Shown here: in pieces, positions 1-5,857 of the stretch
Layout of the letters: every line of letters starts with the position of its first letter
Numbering within the stretch: position 1 is the stretch's first letter
Assembly: GCA_026414125.1 (NCBI GenBank)
Contig: JAOAJQ010000002.1
Span: 20,571 to 26,427 of the forward strand
DNA length: 5,857 bases
DNA from: Thermoproteota archaeon
Lineage (GTDB): Archaea; Thermoproteota; EX4484-205; JAAOZP01
Direction: 5' to 3'
Made by a program: the position numbers and the translations under genes
Notes under the pieces: generated by a model
Database searches by the model: none
The model's input: the letters and a program-made list of their open reading frames with translations, nothing else
Told to the model about the DNA's origin: nothing

Positions 1-1142
1 AGGAGGCAATTCTTCTTCAAATGGTGGGCGGGGTTAGGAGAACATACCCTGACGGTGTGACTGTAAGGGGGGACATAAACCTACTCCTCATAGGAGACCC
101 CGGGACTGCTAAAAGCCAGCTTCTCAAATACGTTCAGAGGATAGCTCCGAGAGGACTATATACTTCAGGCAGAGGTGTTACAGCAGCAGGCCTCACGGCC
201 GCCGTTGTAAGAGACAAGACTGGAAGCTTCACGCTTGAGGCAGGAGCTGTTGTGCTTGCTGACAAGGGGATAGCGGCGATAGACGAGTTTGAGAAGATGA
301 AGGCAGAGGACAGGGTTGCAATACATGAGGCGATGGAGCAGCAAACAGTAAGCGTTGCCAAAGGAGGAATAGTGGCGACTCTGAACGCGAGGACAGCAAT
401 ACTTGCGGCGGCGAACCCGGTTTACGGCAGGTATGATGATAATCTCAATTTCAGCGAGAACGTTGATCTTCCCTCGACGCTGCTTTCAAGGTTTGATCTC
501 TACTTCATAATAAAAGACAGGCCGGATAAGGAGGGAGATGCCAGGCTTTCAGACCATATTCTGCAGCTTCACATGGAGACCTATGATTACGGTGACCAGA
601 CAATACCTCCACACATGCTGAGAAAATACTTGGCCTATTGCAAGAAAATAACTCCGAAGCTTTCGGCTGAGGCTACTGAAAGAATTAAAAACTTTTTCTT
701 ACAGTTGAGAAGTAGTAGTCAAGAGGCTAATGCACCGATACCCATAACCCCGAGGCACCTAGAGTCTCTGATAAGGCTTAGCGTTGCGAGGGCAAGGGTG
801 CTGTTGAGAGAGGAAGTCACTGTAGAGGATGCGGAGGCAGCAATAAGGCTGATGAACTATAGTCTAAGCACAGCTGGCCTAGATGTCTCGTCAGGAAAAA
901 TAGACATAGACATCCTTATGACCGGTAGGTCTAGAAGCAGATGGGAGAAGATGCGGATAATTCTTAAGGAGATAGAGAACCTTGAAGCGGAGATCGGAAA
1001 AGCATCTTTAAGCGAGCTTAGAAAAAGGTGTGTAGATAAGAAGATAGAGCCCGATGAATTCTACAAGCTTATAGAGCAGATGAGGGAGCAGGGAGTGATT
1101 ATGTTTCCGGATGAGGATACCGTTAGGAGAATAAAGCGTTGA
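1..1142 (+). CDS. mcm: Replicative DNA helicase MCM, C-terminal part (5' truncated by window edge)
   Basis: This is the catalytic half of the archaeal minichromosome maintenance protein, the hexameric 3'-5' helicase that unwinds DNA at replication forks. The frame is open to the window edge (first whole codon at 3), so the N-terminal DNA-binding domain and true start lie upstream; the Met codon at 21 is internal. Numbering from that Met, I see Walker A GDPGTAKS (25-32), Walker B IAAIDEFEKM (84-93), a helix-2-insert region (about 69-83), the presensor-1 hairpin with its lysine (SVAKGG, 111-116), sensor 1 Asn in AAANP (129-133), the arginine finger in SRFD (156-159), sensor 2 Arg in ITPRH (242-246), and a C-terminal winged-helix region (about 306-373). 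All key ATPase residues are present and there is no intein. About 380 codons are visible of roughly 680-700 usual for the family. The stop lies one base before hel308, which implies a shared transcript. Confidence 0.97.
   Translation, partial: EAILLQMVGGVRRTYPDGVTVRGDINLLLIGDPGTAKSQLLKYVQRIAPRGLYTSGRGVTAAGLTAAVVRDKTGSFTLEAGAVVLADKGIAAIDEFEKMKAEDRVAIHEAMEQQTVSVAKGGIVATLNARTAILAAANPVYGRYDDNLNFSENVDLPSTLLSRFDLYFIIKDRPDKEGDARLSDHILQLHMETYDYGDQTIPPHMLRKYLAYCKKITPKLSAEATERIKNFFLQLRSSSQEANAPIPITPRHLESLIRLSVARARVLLREEVTVEDAEAAIRLMNYSLSTAGLDVSSGKIDIDILMTGRSRSRWEKMRIILKEIENLEAEIGKASLSELRKRCVDKKIEPDEFYKLIEQMREQGVIMFPDEDTVRRIKR
1125..1129 (+). promoter_or_regulatory. Possible Shine-Dalgarno sequence for hel308 inside the end of mcm
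   Basis: An AGGAG motif lies in the last codons of mcm, with 14 bases between it and the hel308 ATG. The spacing is longer than usual, so hel308 may instead rely on translational coupling to the mcm stop, which lies one base before its start. The motif also encodes conserved-looking residues of MCM (RR), so it could be coincidental. Confidence 0.35.
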
Positions 1143-1143
1143 G

Positions 1144-3354
1144 ATGGAGCTTGCAGAGCTGCCACTAAGCAACGAAGCTAAGGACGAGCTTCTTAAGGCG
1201 GGTTTTAAAGCACTTTATCCACCACAGGAACAGGCTGTTGAAGCAGGGCTGTTTAAAGGGGAAAATCTTCTGCTCGCAGTGCCCACAGCCTCTGGCAAAA
1301 CGCTGGTAGCGCAGCTGGCTGCGATACACAAGCTTGAAAACGAGGGTGGTAAAACAGTATACCTAGTACCGCTCAGGGCAATCGCGTGGGAGAAATACGT
1401 TGATTTCAACATCCTCAGGAAGATTAAGGGCTTGAAAGGAAGCGTCAGGATAGCCCTAGCTACTGGAGACTATGATTCTAAAGCGGAGGAGCTTGCAGAC
1501 TATGATGTGATTATTGCAACCTATGAAAAGTTCGATTCCATAATCAGGCATAGACCTAGATGGGTTGACGAAGTAAACCTTGTAATATTCGATGAGATCC
1601 ATTACGTTGACTCAGAGGATCGTGGCCCAGGAATAGAAACCCTAGTATCCTTTACGAGAAGGATTCTTCCTAAAGCACAACTCATAGCTTTAAGCGCCAC
1701 GGTTTCCAATGCCGACGAGGTTGCCAAATGGCTCGACGCTAAATGTATCATCTCAAACTGGAGGCCCGTCAGTCTGAGAGAAGGAGTTTTCTATGATTCG
1801 AAAATTATTTTTAACGATGGCAGTATTGTTGATTTAGAGGGAGATTTCAACGAACCCTTGCACGTATTGCTTGCCTATTCTCTGAGAGAAGGAGGGCAAG
1901 CCCTCTTCTTTGTCGAAACAAGGAAGAAAACAGTATACTTGGCGAGGAAACTCTCCTCAGTATCTTACCTTCACCTTTCTGAGAGGGAAAGAGAGAAACT
2001 TAGAGAGCTTGCTTCAGAGATAAGGGAGAACAGCGAGTCGACTATAATCGGGGAAGACCTTGCGAGCGTCGTTGAAAAGGGGGTTGCATTCCACCACGCA
2101 GGGTTAACAACATTCCAGCGTAGAACGATTGAGAAGGCCTTCAAAGAAAGACTTTTAAAAGTCATTACAGCAACTCCCACACTTGCAGCAGGCGTTAATC
2201 TTCCTGCAAGAGTTGTTTGCATAACCTCAGTAAACAGGTTTGATCCTGAAACTCATGTTAGCAACATGATAACCGTTATGGAGTATAAGCAGATGGCTGG
2301 TAGAGCTGGGAGACCCAAATACGATAAGTATGGAGAGGCAGTGATCTACGCTAGGAACGAGAACGACGTGGACTATCTTATTGCGAGATACGTTCACTCG
2401 GCTGCTGAAAAAATAACTTCCAAGCTCGGCTTAGGAACATACTTCTCGACGGCGATACTGGCATGCGTAGCCAGCAGGATAGCCACAGATGTTAAAGGCA
2501 TACTTGAAGTTTTCCGAAACACCTTGTATCATGTTCAGAAGGGGAGGGGGGTTTCAACCCGTGTGAAGCGAGTTCTTAAAATTCTCGTGGAAGACGGGCT
2601 TATTATTGAGAGGAATGGTTTTCTCGAGGCAACTTCTTTGGGCAGGAGAATATCAGAGCTATATATCTCTCCCTCTACCGGAATAATGTTCCTTAACGGT
2701 TTGAAGAATAAGCCGCGTGTCTTCACCGAGGTAAGCGGGTTAAACCTCATATGCGCATCCCCAGACATGAGGCCGAAGTTCAGCATAACTGGGTCTACTG
2801 AGAGCTTCGTGGTGGAGTTTGTAGGCAGGCATGAGGAAGAGCTCTACGTCGACATAGGGGATGTTGAGCCGATGGAAACCTATAAGACGGTGGCTACACT
2901 CTGGATGTGGATAAACGAGTATAGCGAAGACGACATATACCTTAAGCTGGGTGTTGAACCAGGGGATCTTTACGCGTGTAAGGAGACGGCTCAATGGCTA
3001 GCTTACTCGGCGAAGGAAATAGCTAGGCTGGTGAAGGATTTAGAAGCTGTAAAAAGATTTAACGAGCTTGAGGCGAGGATAGAGTATGGCGTCAAGCCTG
3101 AGCTTATTGAACTAGCATCATCCTTGGAGGGGGTTGGAAGAGTTAGGGCGAGAAGACTTTACAACCATGGTTTCAAGAGGGTTTCGGAAATAGCCTCTGC
3201 AAGCGTTGCGGAGCTTTCAAGGATCCCTGGCATTGGTCAAAAACTTGCTTTAAACATTAAGAAGGAAGCTGGGGGGATGATACGTAGCGAAGAATGGGAG
3301 AAGAGGCTTAAGGAGGAGGGTGTTCAGACAAGCCTCAGTGAGTTCAGCGAGTAA
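1144..3354 (+). CDS. hel308: ATP-dependent DNA helicase Hel308/Hjm (Ski2-like, superfamily 2)
   Basis: This is a complete 736-residue protein, the usual size for archaeal Hel308, a 3'-5' helicase that acts on stalled forks and branched DNA. The order is: Q-motif-like YPPQEQAV (25-32), Walker A VPTASGKT (46-53), motif Ia YLVPLRAIAWEKY (73-85), DEIH box (150-153), motif III SAT (184-186), the family signature WRPVSLREGV (206-215), motif IV ALFFVETRKKT (253-263), FHHAGL (316-321), TPTLAAGVNLPAR (344-356), and motif VI QMAGRAGRP (383-391). A winged-helix region (about 405-495), the ratchet-domain signature LGRRISELYISP (499-510), and helix-hairpin-helix segments (GVGRVRARRL from 663, PGIGQKLA from 695) follow. 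The extreme C-terminus carries a PCNA-binding-like motif (728-734). The ATG one base after the mcm stop fits the family N-terminus. RNA helicases of the Ski2 group are the nearest alternative, but the DEIH/WRP/ratchet/HhH combination is specific to Hel308. Confidence 0.96.
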   Translation: MELAELPLSNEAKDELLKAGFKALYPPQEQAVEAGLFKGENLLLAVPTASGKTLVAQLAAIHKLENEGGKTVYLVPLRAIAWEKYVDFNILRKIKGLKGSVRIALATGDYDSKAEELADYDVIIATYEKFDSIIRHRPRWVDEVNLVIFDEIHYVDSEDRGPGIETLVSFTRRILPKAQLIALSATVSNADEVAKWLDAKCIISNWRPVSLREGVFYDSKIIFNDGSIVDLEGDFNEPLHVLLAYSLREGGQALFFVETRKKTVYLARKLSSVSYLHLSEREREKLRELASEIRENSESTIIGEDLASVVEKGVAFHHAGLTTFQRRTIEKAFKERLLKVITATPTLAAGVNLPARVVCITSVNRFDPETHVSNMITVMEYKQMAGRAGRPKYDKYGEAVIYARNENDVDYLIARYVHSAAEKITSKLGLGTYFSTAILACVASRIATDVKGILEVFRNTLYHVQKGRGVSTRVKRVLKILVEDGLIIERNGFLEATSLGRRISELYISPSTGIMFLNGLKNKPRVFTEVSGLNLICASPDMRPKFSITGSTESFVVEFVGRHEEELYVDIGDVEPMETYKTVATLWMWINEYSEDDIYLKLGVEPGDLYACKETAQWLAYSAKEIARLVKDLEAVKRFNELEARIEYGVKPELIELASSLEGVGRVRARRLYNHGFKRVSEIASASVAELSRIPGIGQKLALNIKKEAGGMIRSEEWEKRLKEEGVQTSLSEFSE

Positions 3355-3403
3355 TCAAATAAAAAATGCTATCCGTCTTAATCAGGGATGTCAAAAATAT
3401 TGT

Positions 3404-3425
3404 GGCGTATTGTCAACGCCTTTTT
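3404..3425 (+). terminator. Probable terminator of the mcm-hel308 unit: short hairpin plus T-run
   Basis: GGCGT (3404-3408) pairs perfectly with ACGCC (3416-3420) across a 7-base loop, and five T residues follow at once (3421-3425). Archaeal RNA polymerase terminates mainly on the U-tract, and a hairpin is not required, so the T-run is the more relevant part. It sits 50-70 bases after the hel308 stop and just before the cdvA promoter, where a terminator is expected. The stem is only 5 bp, so chance is possible. Confidence 0.5.
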
Positions 3426-3434
3426 AGAATCATG

Positions 3435-3442
3435 TTAAATAA
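3435..3442 (+). promoter_or_regulatory. TATA-like box for the cdvA-like gene
   Basis: TTAAATAA is centred about 28 bases before the ATG at 3467. That is the normal archaeal distance from TATA box to transcription start, so the mRNA would be leaderless or nearly so. This fits the lack of a convincing Shine-Dalgarno sequence before the ATG. The upstream BRE element (around 3428-3434) is weak. Confidence 0.5.
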
Positions 3443-3466
3443 ACAGCCATAAACAATCCATTAGAG

Positions 3467-4192
3467 ATGGATAACAGTAGGATTCTAGGCTTACCCGTTA
3501 AGGATGTTTACGACAGGGAAATAGGAACCCTGGTTGGCTTCGAAATAGACCCTAGGGGCATGCCCTCAAAGTTTTTCATAATGATGCCCAATGGTGGCTT
3601 CATAAAGGTGGATGGGGAGGCTGTGGAGGCTGGGAAAGACTATGTCTTGCTGAAAAACTTCTGGAAAATAAAGGCTGAGAGCCTGATAAGGGGTGTTGAA
3701 ATAACGAGAAGGAGGCTTGAGGCGCTTGAAAACCTGAGGCAGGAGCATCAGATACCTACGAACATATATGATGAGCTTAAAGGAACATATTTAAAGGACA
3801 TGAATGAGCTCAGCAATAAGGTTGTCGAATTGTCTTCAGAGCTCAGCAAGATTCAGGAGGAGCTTAAAAACAGGCTGGACACGCTTATGCGAGTTAGGTC
3901 TATAAACAAAGTTCAGCTTTCAACAGGCGAGGTGGATGAGGTAAGCTATAAGGCTGCGGAAACAATGTTGGAGACTAATCTGGACATAACTCTTCTGGAA
4001 ATAAAGGAGACAGAGTCTATAATGGCGAGACTAAAAAACTTGAGGCAGAAGATGTCTCAAGAAGTAGTAACGCAACAGAGAGTAAGTAACTTCATAGAGC
4101 TGTTAAGAGCTATCAACAGCGGTAATAGGCAGCGGGATACTGACAGCCCGCTCGTAGTAAGGCTTCAGAGCGTCATGCAAAACCAGCAGTAA
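3467..4192 (+). CDS. cdvA: CdvA-like cell division protein (PRC-barrel plus coiled coil)
   Basis: This 241-residue protein resembles crenarchaeal CdvA, the scaffold that binds membrane and DNA at mid-cell and recruits the ESCRT-III protein CdvB. Residues 5-68 look like a PRC-barrel (LGLPVKDVYDREIGTLVGFE, 7-26, then alternating strands ending at W66). A long charged helical coiled coil fills about 72-210, rich in Leu heptads, and a low-complexity polar tail covers 211-241. The coiled coil contains two related hairpin units (EHQIPTNIYDEL at 93-104 and TGEVDEVSYKAA at 153-164), as I recall for Sulfolobus CdvA. There is no signal peptide or membrane segment. The start is secure: an in-frame TAA at 3440-3442 lies upstream and no other start codon falls between. 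Known cdvA genes of Sulfolobus precede cdvB and cdvC; here the next gene is convergent, so this copy is solitary. It could be a CdvA-family paralogue rather than the division protein itself; family assignment is firmer than function. Confidence 0.82.
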   Translation: MDNSRILGLPVKDVYDREIGTLVGFEIDPRGMPSKFFIMMPNGGFIKVDGEAVEAGKDYVLLKNFWKIKAESLIRGVEITRRRLEALENLRQEHQIPTNIYDELKGTYLKDMNELSNKVVELSSELSKIQEELKNRLDTLMRVRSINKVQLSTGEVDEVSYKAAETMLETNLDITLLEIKETESIMARLKNLRQKMSQEVVTQQRVSNFIELLRAINSGNRQRDTDSPLVVRLQSVMQNQQ

Positions 4193-4205
4193 GCTGAAAT
4201 ACAAG

Positions 4206-4210
4206 AAAAA
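4206..4210 (-). terminator. Possible T-tract terminator for purA in the convergent gap
   Basis: On the minus strand, purA is followed about 30 bases later by a pyrimidine-rich stretch (TTCCTTTTTCTTG) containing five T residues, a plausible archaeal termination signal. For the opposite direction, the + strand shows only a weak T/C-rich stretch at about 4219-4235 after cdvA. The gap between the two convergent stops is 47 bases (4193-4239), so transcripts from both sides may overlap. Confidence 0.35.
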
Positions 4211-4239
4211 GGAATCCTGTTTACTATTCTCCCTTAGGA

Positions 4240-5247
4240 CTACACTCCTTCTGGACCGATGTAAACAGTGTCCTCAGCCTCAGCACCAGTACTGGCTATC
4301 GTCACCGGGACGCCTGTTTCATCCTGGATTTTTCGCAGAAAGTGCAAGCACTCGTTCGATAATTCCTCCATCCTCCTAGCGTGAGAGCACTCCGGGAATA
4401 AGACATCCAGTTTTGTAACAGCTATTTGAGTAGCACTGTTAACAATGGCTGCACGCTTAGCCATCTGAAAATTGAATGGAGCAGCTCTTCTAAGCCTACC
4501 GGTTACAGTTCCTCTTTCAACAAAGCCTCTTCTCTCGGCTTCCTCTGGTGAGAGCTCCCCATCCAGCGGGCCGTTGCCAACCCTAGTCACGAAGCTCTTC
4601 AAAACGAGAAGCACCTCGTCAACCCTTTTCGGACCAACACCGCATTCGCTACATACTGCTGCAGCAGTAGTGTCCCTCCCAGTCACGTAAGGATATGTTC
4701 CATGGTAGAGGCTAAGGTAAAAGCCTTGAGTGCCTTCGAGATGAACATTCTCCCCTCTGTCCAATGCAGAGTTAACCTCCTCAGCCACGTCGGTAACATA
4801 TGCATTTAGACTTGGGATATCTTTAACAAGCATAGCCCGTCTAGCAACCCTGTCGACCAGCGCTGGAGAAACGCCTGTACCAGTTGTTCCTATGAACTCT
4901 CTGAAGAAACCGTTGCTCCTATCAGCCTCAACATGCTTCTCCTCAATCACTGAGGCATTACCATCTATGAAAACCCTTCCCTTAACACCGAGTAAACCAA
5001 CCTCCTCTATGAAAACTCTAGGATCAACGTTTGCACCGGCACCTATCAGAAGCCTTGTCTCCGGAACTATGAATGAGCAGGGCACCAGCCTAAGCCTATA
5101 AGTTACACCACGATATACCACAGTATGCCCCGCGTTAACAGAGCCCGTGCGAACAGTTATCTTCGGGCGCTCCTTAAGCGCCAAGAAGGCGGCAATCTTC
5201 CCCTTCCCCTCGTCACCGAAGAAACCCGACACGATGACCGTGAGCAT
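4240..5247 (-). CDS. purA: Adenylosuccinate synthetase (archaeal short form)
   Basis: The enzyme joins IMP and aspartate with GTP hydrolysis to make adenylosuccinate, the committed step to AMP; it is cytosolic. The N-terminal phosphate loop GFFGDEGKGK (8-17) holds the catalytic Asp12, and NAGHT (38-42) holds the catalytic His41. IMP-binding segments follow: GTTGTGVSPA (120-129), VARR (134-137), EGTQG (171-175) and YPYVTGRDTT (185-194). The aspartate loop is GTVTGRLRR (246-254), and the guanine-recognition motif is TKLDVL (278-283). At 335 residues it matches the short archaeal type rather than the roughly 430-residue bacterial enzyme, so it is complete, not truncated. The start is well bounded: an in-frame TGA at 5260-5262 lies four codons upstream with no other start between. 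A Cys-x-x-Cys pair (199-202) follows the substrate-binding loop. No other purine genes are adjacent. Confidence 0.97.
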   Translation of the reverse strand: MLTVIVSGFFGDEGKGKIAAFLALKERPKITVRTGSVNAGHTVVYRGVTYRLRLVPCSFIVPETRLLIGAGANVDPRVFIEEVGLLGVKGRVFIDGNASVIEEKHVEADRSNGFFREFIGTTGTGVSPALVDRVARRAMLVKDIPSLNAYVTDVAEEVNSALDRGENVHLEGTQGFYLSLYHGTYPYVTGRDTTAAAVCSECGVGPKRVDEVLLVLKSFVTRVGNGPLDGELSPEEAERRGFVERGTVTGRLRRAAPFNFQMAKRAAIVNSATQIAVTKLDVLFPECSHARRMEELSNECLHFLRKIQDETGVPVTIASTGAEAEDTVYIGPEGV

Positions 5248-5280
5248 TTCCCAGCACGCTCATCCCCTAGAAGCAGTGGG

Positions 5281-5293
5281 TATTAAGCTTTCC
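5281..5293 (-). promoter_or_regulatory. Possible BRE/TATA promoter of purA
   Basis: Read on the minus strand, this stretch is GGAAAGCTTAATA: a purine-rich BRE-like block followed by a TATA-like CTTAATA. Counting about 26 bases downstream puts transcription start near 5257, giving a leader of roughly ten bases before the purA ATG. No strong Shine-Dalgarno sequence is visible directly before that ATG. Confidence 0.4.
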
Positions 5294-5296
5294 CCA

Positions 5297-5309
5297 GGAA
5301 AAGTTTAAG
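5297..5309 (+). promoter_or_regulatory. Probable BRE/TATA promoter of the DUF72 gene
   Basis: GGAAAAGTTTAAG combines an A-rich BRE-like block with a TTTAA core, the typical look of a strong archaeal promoter. The predicted transcription start, about 26 bases downstream, falls near 5333. That is after the in-frame ATG at 5323 and shortly before the GTG at 5341, so the promoter favours the GTG as the real start. It lies next to, but does not overlap, the purA promoter on the other strand. Confidence 0.5.
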
Positions 5310-5340
5310 CAATCATTTGACAATGCTATTTGGGTTGAAC

Positions 5341-5857
5341 GTGATTAAGGTTGGTTGCTGCGGCTATCCTGTGTCGATGCAGAAGTATTTTTCTGAGTTC
5401 CGTCTAGTTGAAACCCAGTCGACCTTCTATAAGCTTCCAAAGGTAGAGACAGCTGAAAAATGGAGGGCTCAAGCTCCTGAGGACTTCGAGTTCACGGTGA
5501 AAGTCTGGCAGGGAATAACTCACCCACCTGACAGCCCGACTTGGAAAAGAAGCGGCTTACGTAAAAATGAGCTTAAGGGTTATGGTGATTTCAACCCTTC
5601 AAGAAAAACCTTGGAAGCATGGGTGAGAACCCTAGAAATAGTTAAGAAGCTTGGTGCCAAGATAGCCGTGTTTCAAACACCCCCTAGCTTCAACCCTTCC
5701 CCGAAAAACATCGACAACATGAAGGAATTTCTGAAGGAGATAGACAGGGGAGGGGTTAGACTGGCTTGGGAACCACGGGGAGAGTGGCTTAAGAAGAAAA
5801 GCCTGACGAAAAACGTCCTAGAGAGGCTTGACCTTATTCATGTGGTAGACCCTTTGT
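5341..5857 (+). CDS. DUF72 (YecE-like) family protein, 3' end cut by window edge
   Basis: About 172 codons of an open frame run off the right edge; family members are usually around 240-260 residues. The family folds as a TIM barrel, and its biochemical role is not established. Features seen, numbered from the GTG: the N-terminal strand IKVGCCGYP (2-10), VETQSTFYKLP (23-33), WRAQAPEDFEFTVKVWQ (41-57) with THPP (60-63), AVFQTPPSF (130-138), LAWEPRGEW (141 onward in the next segment, about 141-149 after a gap, DNA near 5761-5787) and HVVDP near the end. These match the archaeal branch of the family. The GTG at 5341 gives the expected N-terminus and fits the promoter position; an in-frame ATG at 5323 would add six residues (MLFGLN) and cannot be ruled out. 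The gene diverges from purA with 93 bases between starts, and nothing here ties it functionally to its neighbours. Confidence 0.88.
   Translation, partial: MIKVGCCGYPVSMQKYFSEFRLVETQSTFYKLPKVETAEKWRAQAPEDFEFTVKVWQGITHPPDSPTWKRSGLRKNELKGYGDFNPSRKTLEAWVRTLEIVKKLGAKIAVFQTPPSFNPSPKNIDNMKEFLKEIDRGGVRLAWEPRGEWLKKKSLTKNVLERLDLIHVVDPL

Noticed and set aside
21..23. ATG at 21 as the start of a short MCM protein.
   Set aside because: The frame continues upstream to the window edge with codons (EAILLQ) that match the MCM sequence before the conserved GGV segment, so this Met is internal.
134..361. Minus-strand open frames inside mcm and hel308 (for example 134-361, 1971-2222, 2535-2786, 2740-2994).
   Set aside because: They lie wholly within genes with full sets of conserved helicase motifs, and their translations are low-complexity Ser/Thr/Leu-rich shadows.
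3366..3452. A 28-codon ATG frame between hel308 and cdvA (starts MLSVLIRDVK).
   Set aside because: It spans the probable terminator hairpin and the TATA box, has no Shine-Dalgarno sequence, and shows no recognisable domain. Chance is the simpler reading.
3467..4192. Reading the coiled-coil protein as an SMC/Rad50 fragment or prefoldin-like protein.
   Set aside because: It has no ATPase motifs, and the N-terminal PRC-barrel followed by two turn-Tyr hairpins fits the CdvA family much better.
4472..4690. Plus-strand open frames inside purA (4472-4690 and 4892-5101).
   Set aside because: Both are antisense to well-conserved purA motifs, have Ser/Pro/Leu-rich translations and no start signals.
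1..5857. Mobile element, CRISPR, tRNA/rRNA, or defence system.
   Set aside because: I found no long direct or inverted repeats, no integrase or transposase, no spaced repeats and no cloverleaf; all gene-sized stretches are explained by housekeeping or conserved families.

Overview
The window comes from an archaeon, most likely a thermophilic member of the Thermoproteota (crenarchaeal or a related TACK lineage). The support is an archaeal MCM, a Hel308/Hjm helicase, a CdvA-type cell-division protein, a short archaeal-form adenylosuccinate synthetase, TATA/BRE-like promoters with apparently leaderless or near-leaderless genes, and heavy use of AGG/AGA (Arg) and ATA (Ile) codons. The lineage below that level cannot be fixed from this sequence alone.

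Layout. Positions 1-1142 (+) hold the C-terminal AAA+ half of the replicative helicase MCM, whose 5' end lies outside the window. One base after its stop begins a complete hel308 gene (1144-3354, +), a DNA-repair and replication-restart helicase, so the two are probably one transcription unit. A 112-base gap follows, with a short hairpin plus T-run (probable terminator) and then a TATA-like box (probable promoter). Next is a complete gene for a CdvA-like PRC-barrel/coiled-coil protein (3467-4192, +). It converges on purA (4240-5247, -), a complete adenylosuccinate synthetase gene for the first committed step from IMP to AMP. A 93-base divergent promoter region separates purA from a DUF72-family gene (5341 to window end, +), cut by the right edge.

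How the parts fit. The left 4.2 kb is an information-processing and cell-cycle neighbourhood: replicative helicase, fork-restart helicase, and the membrane-associated scaffold that recruits ESCRT-III in archaeal division. The CdvA-like gene stands apart from cdvB and cdvC, since its downstream neighbour is a convergent purine gene. The right part is ordinary metabolism plus a conserved TIM-barrel protein of unknown function.

I see no tRNA, rRNA, CRISPR array, insertion sequence, broken gene or sign of recent transfer. No previously undescribed system is evident. The most interesting points are the orphan CdvA-like gene beside replication helicases, its internal duplication and its divergent C-tail, and a PCNA-binding-like motif at the Hel308 C-terminus.
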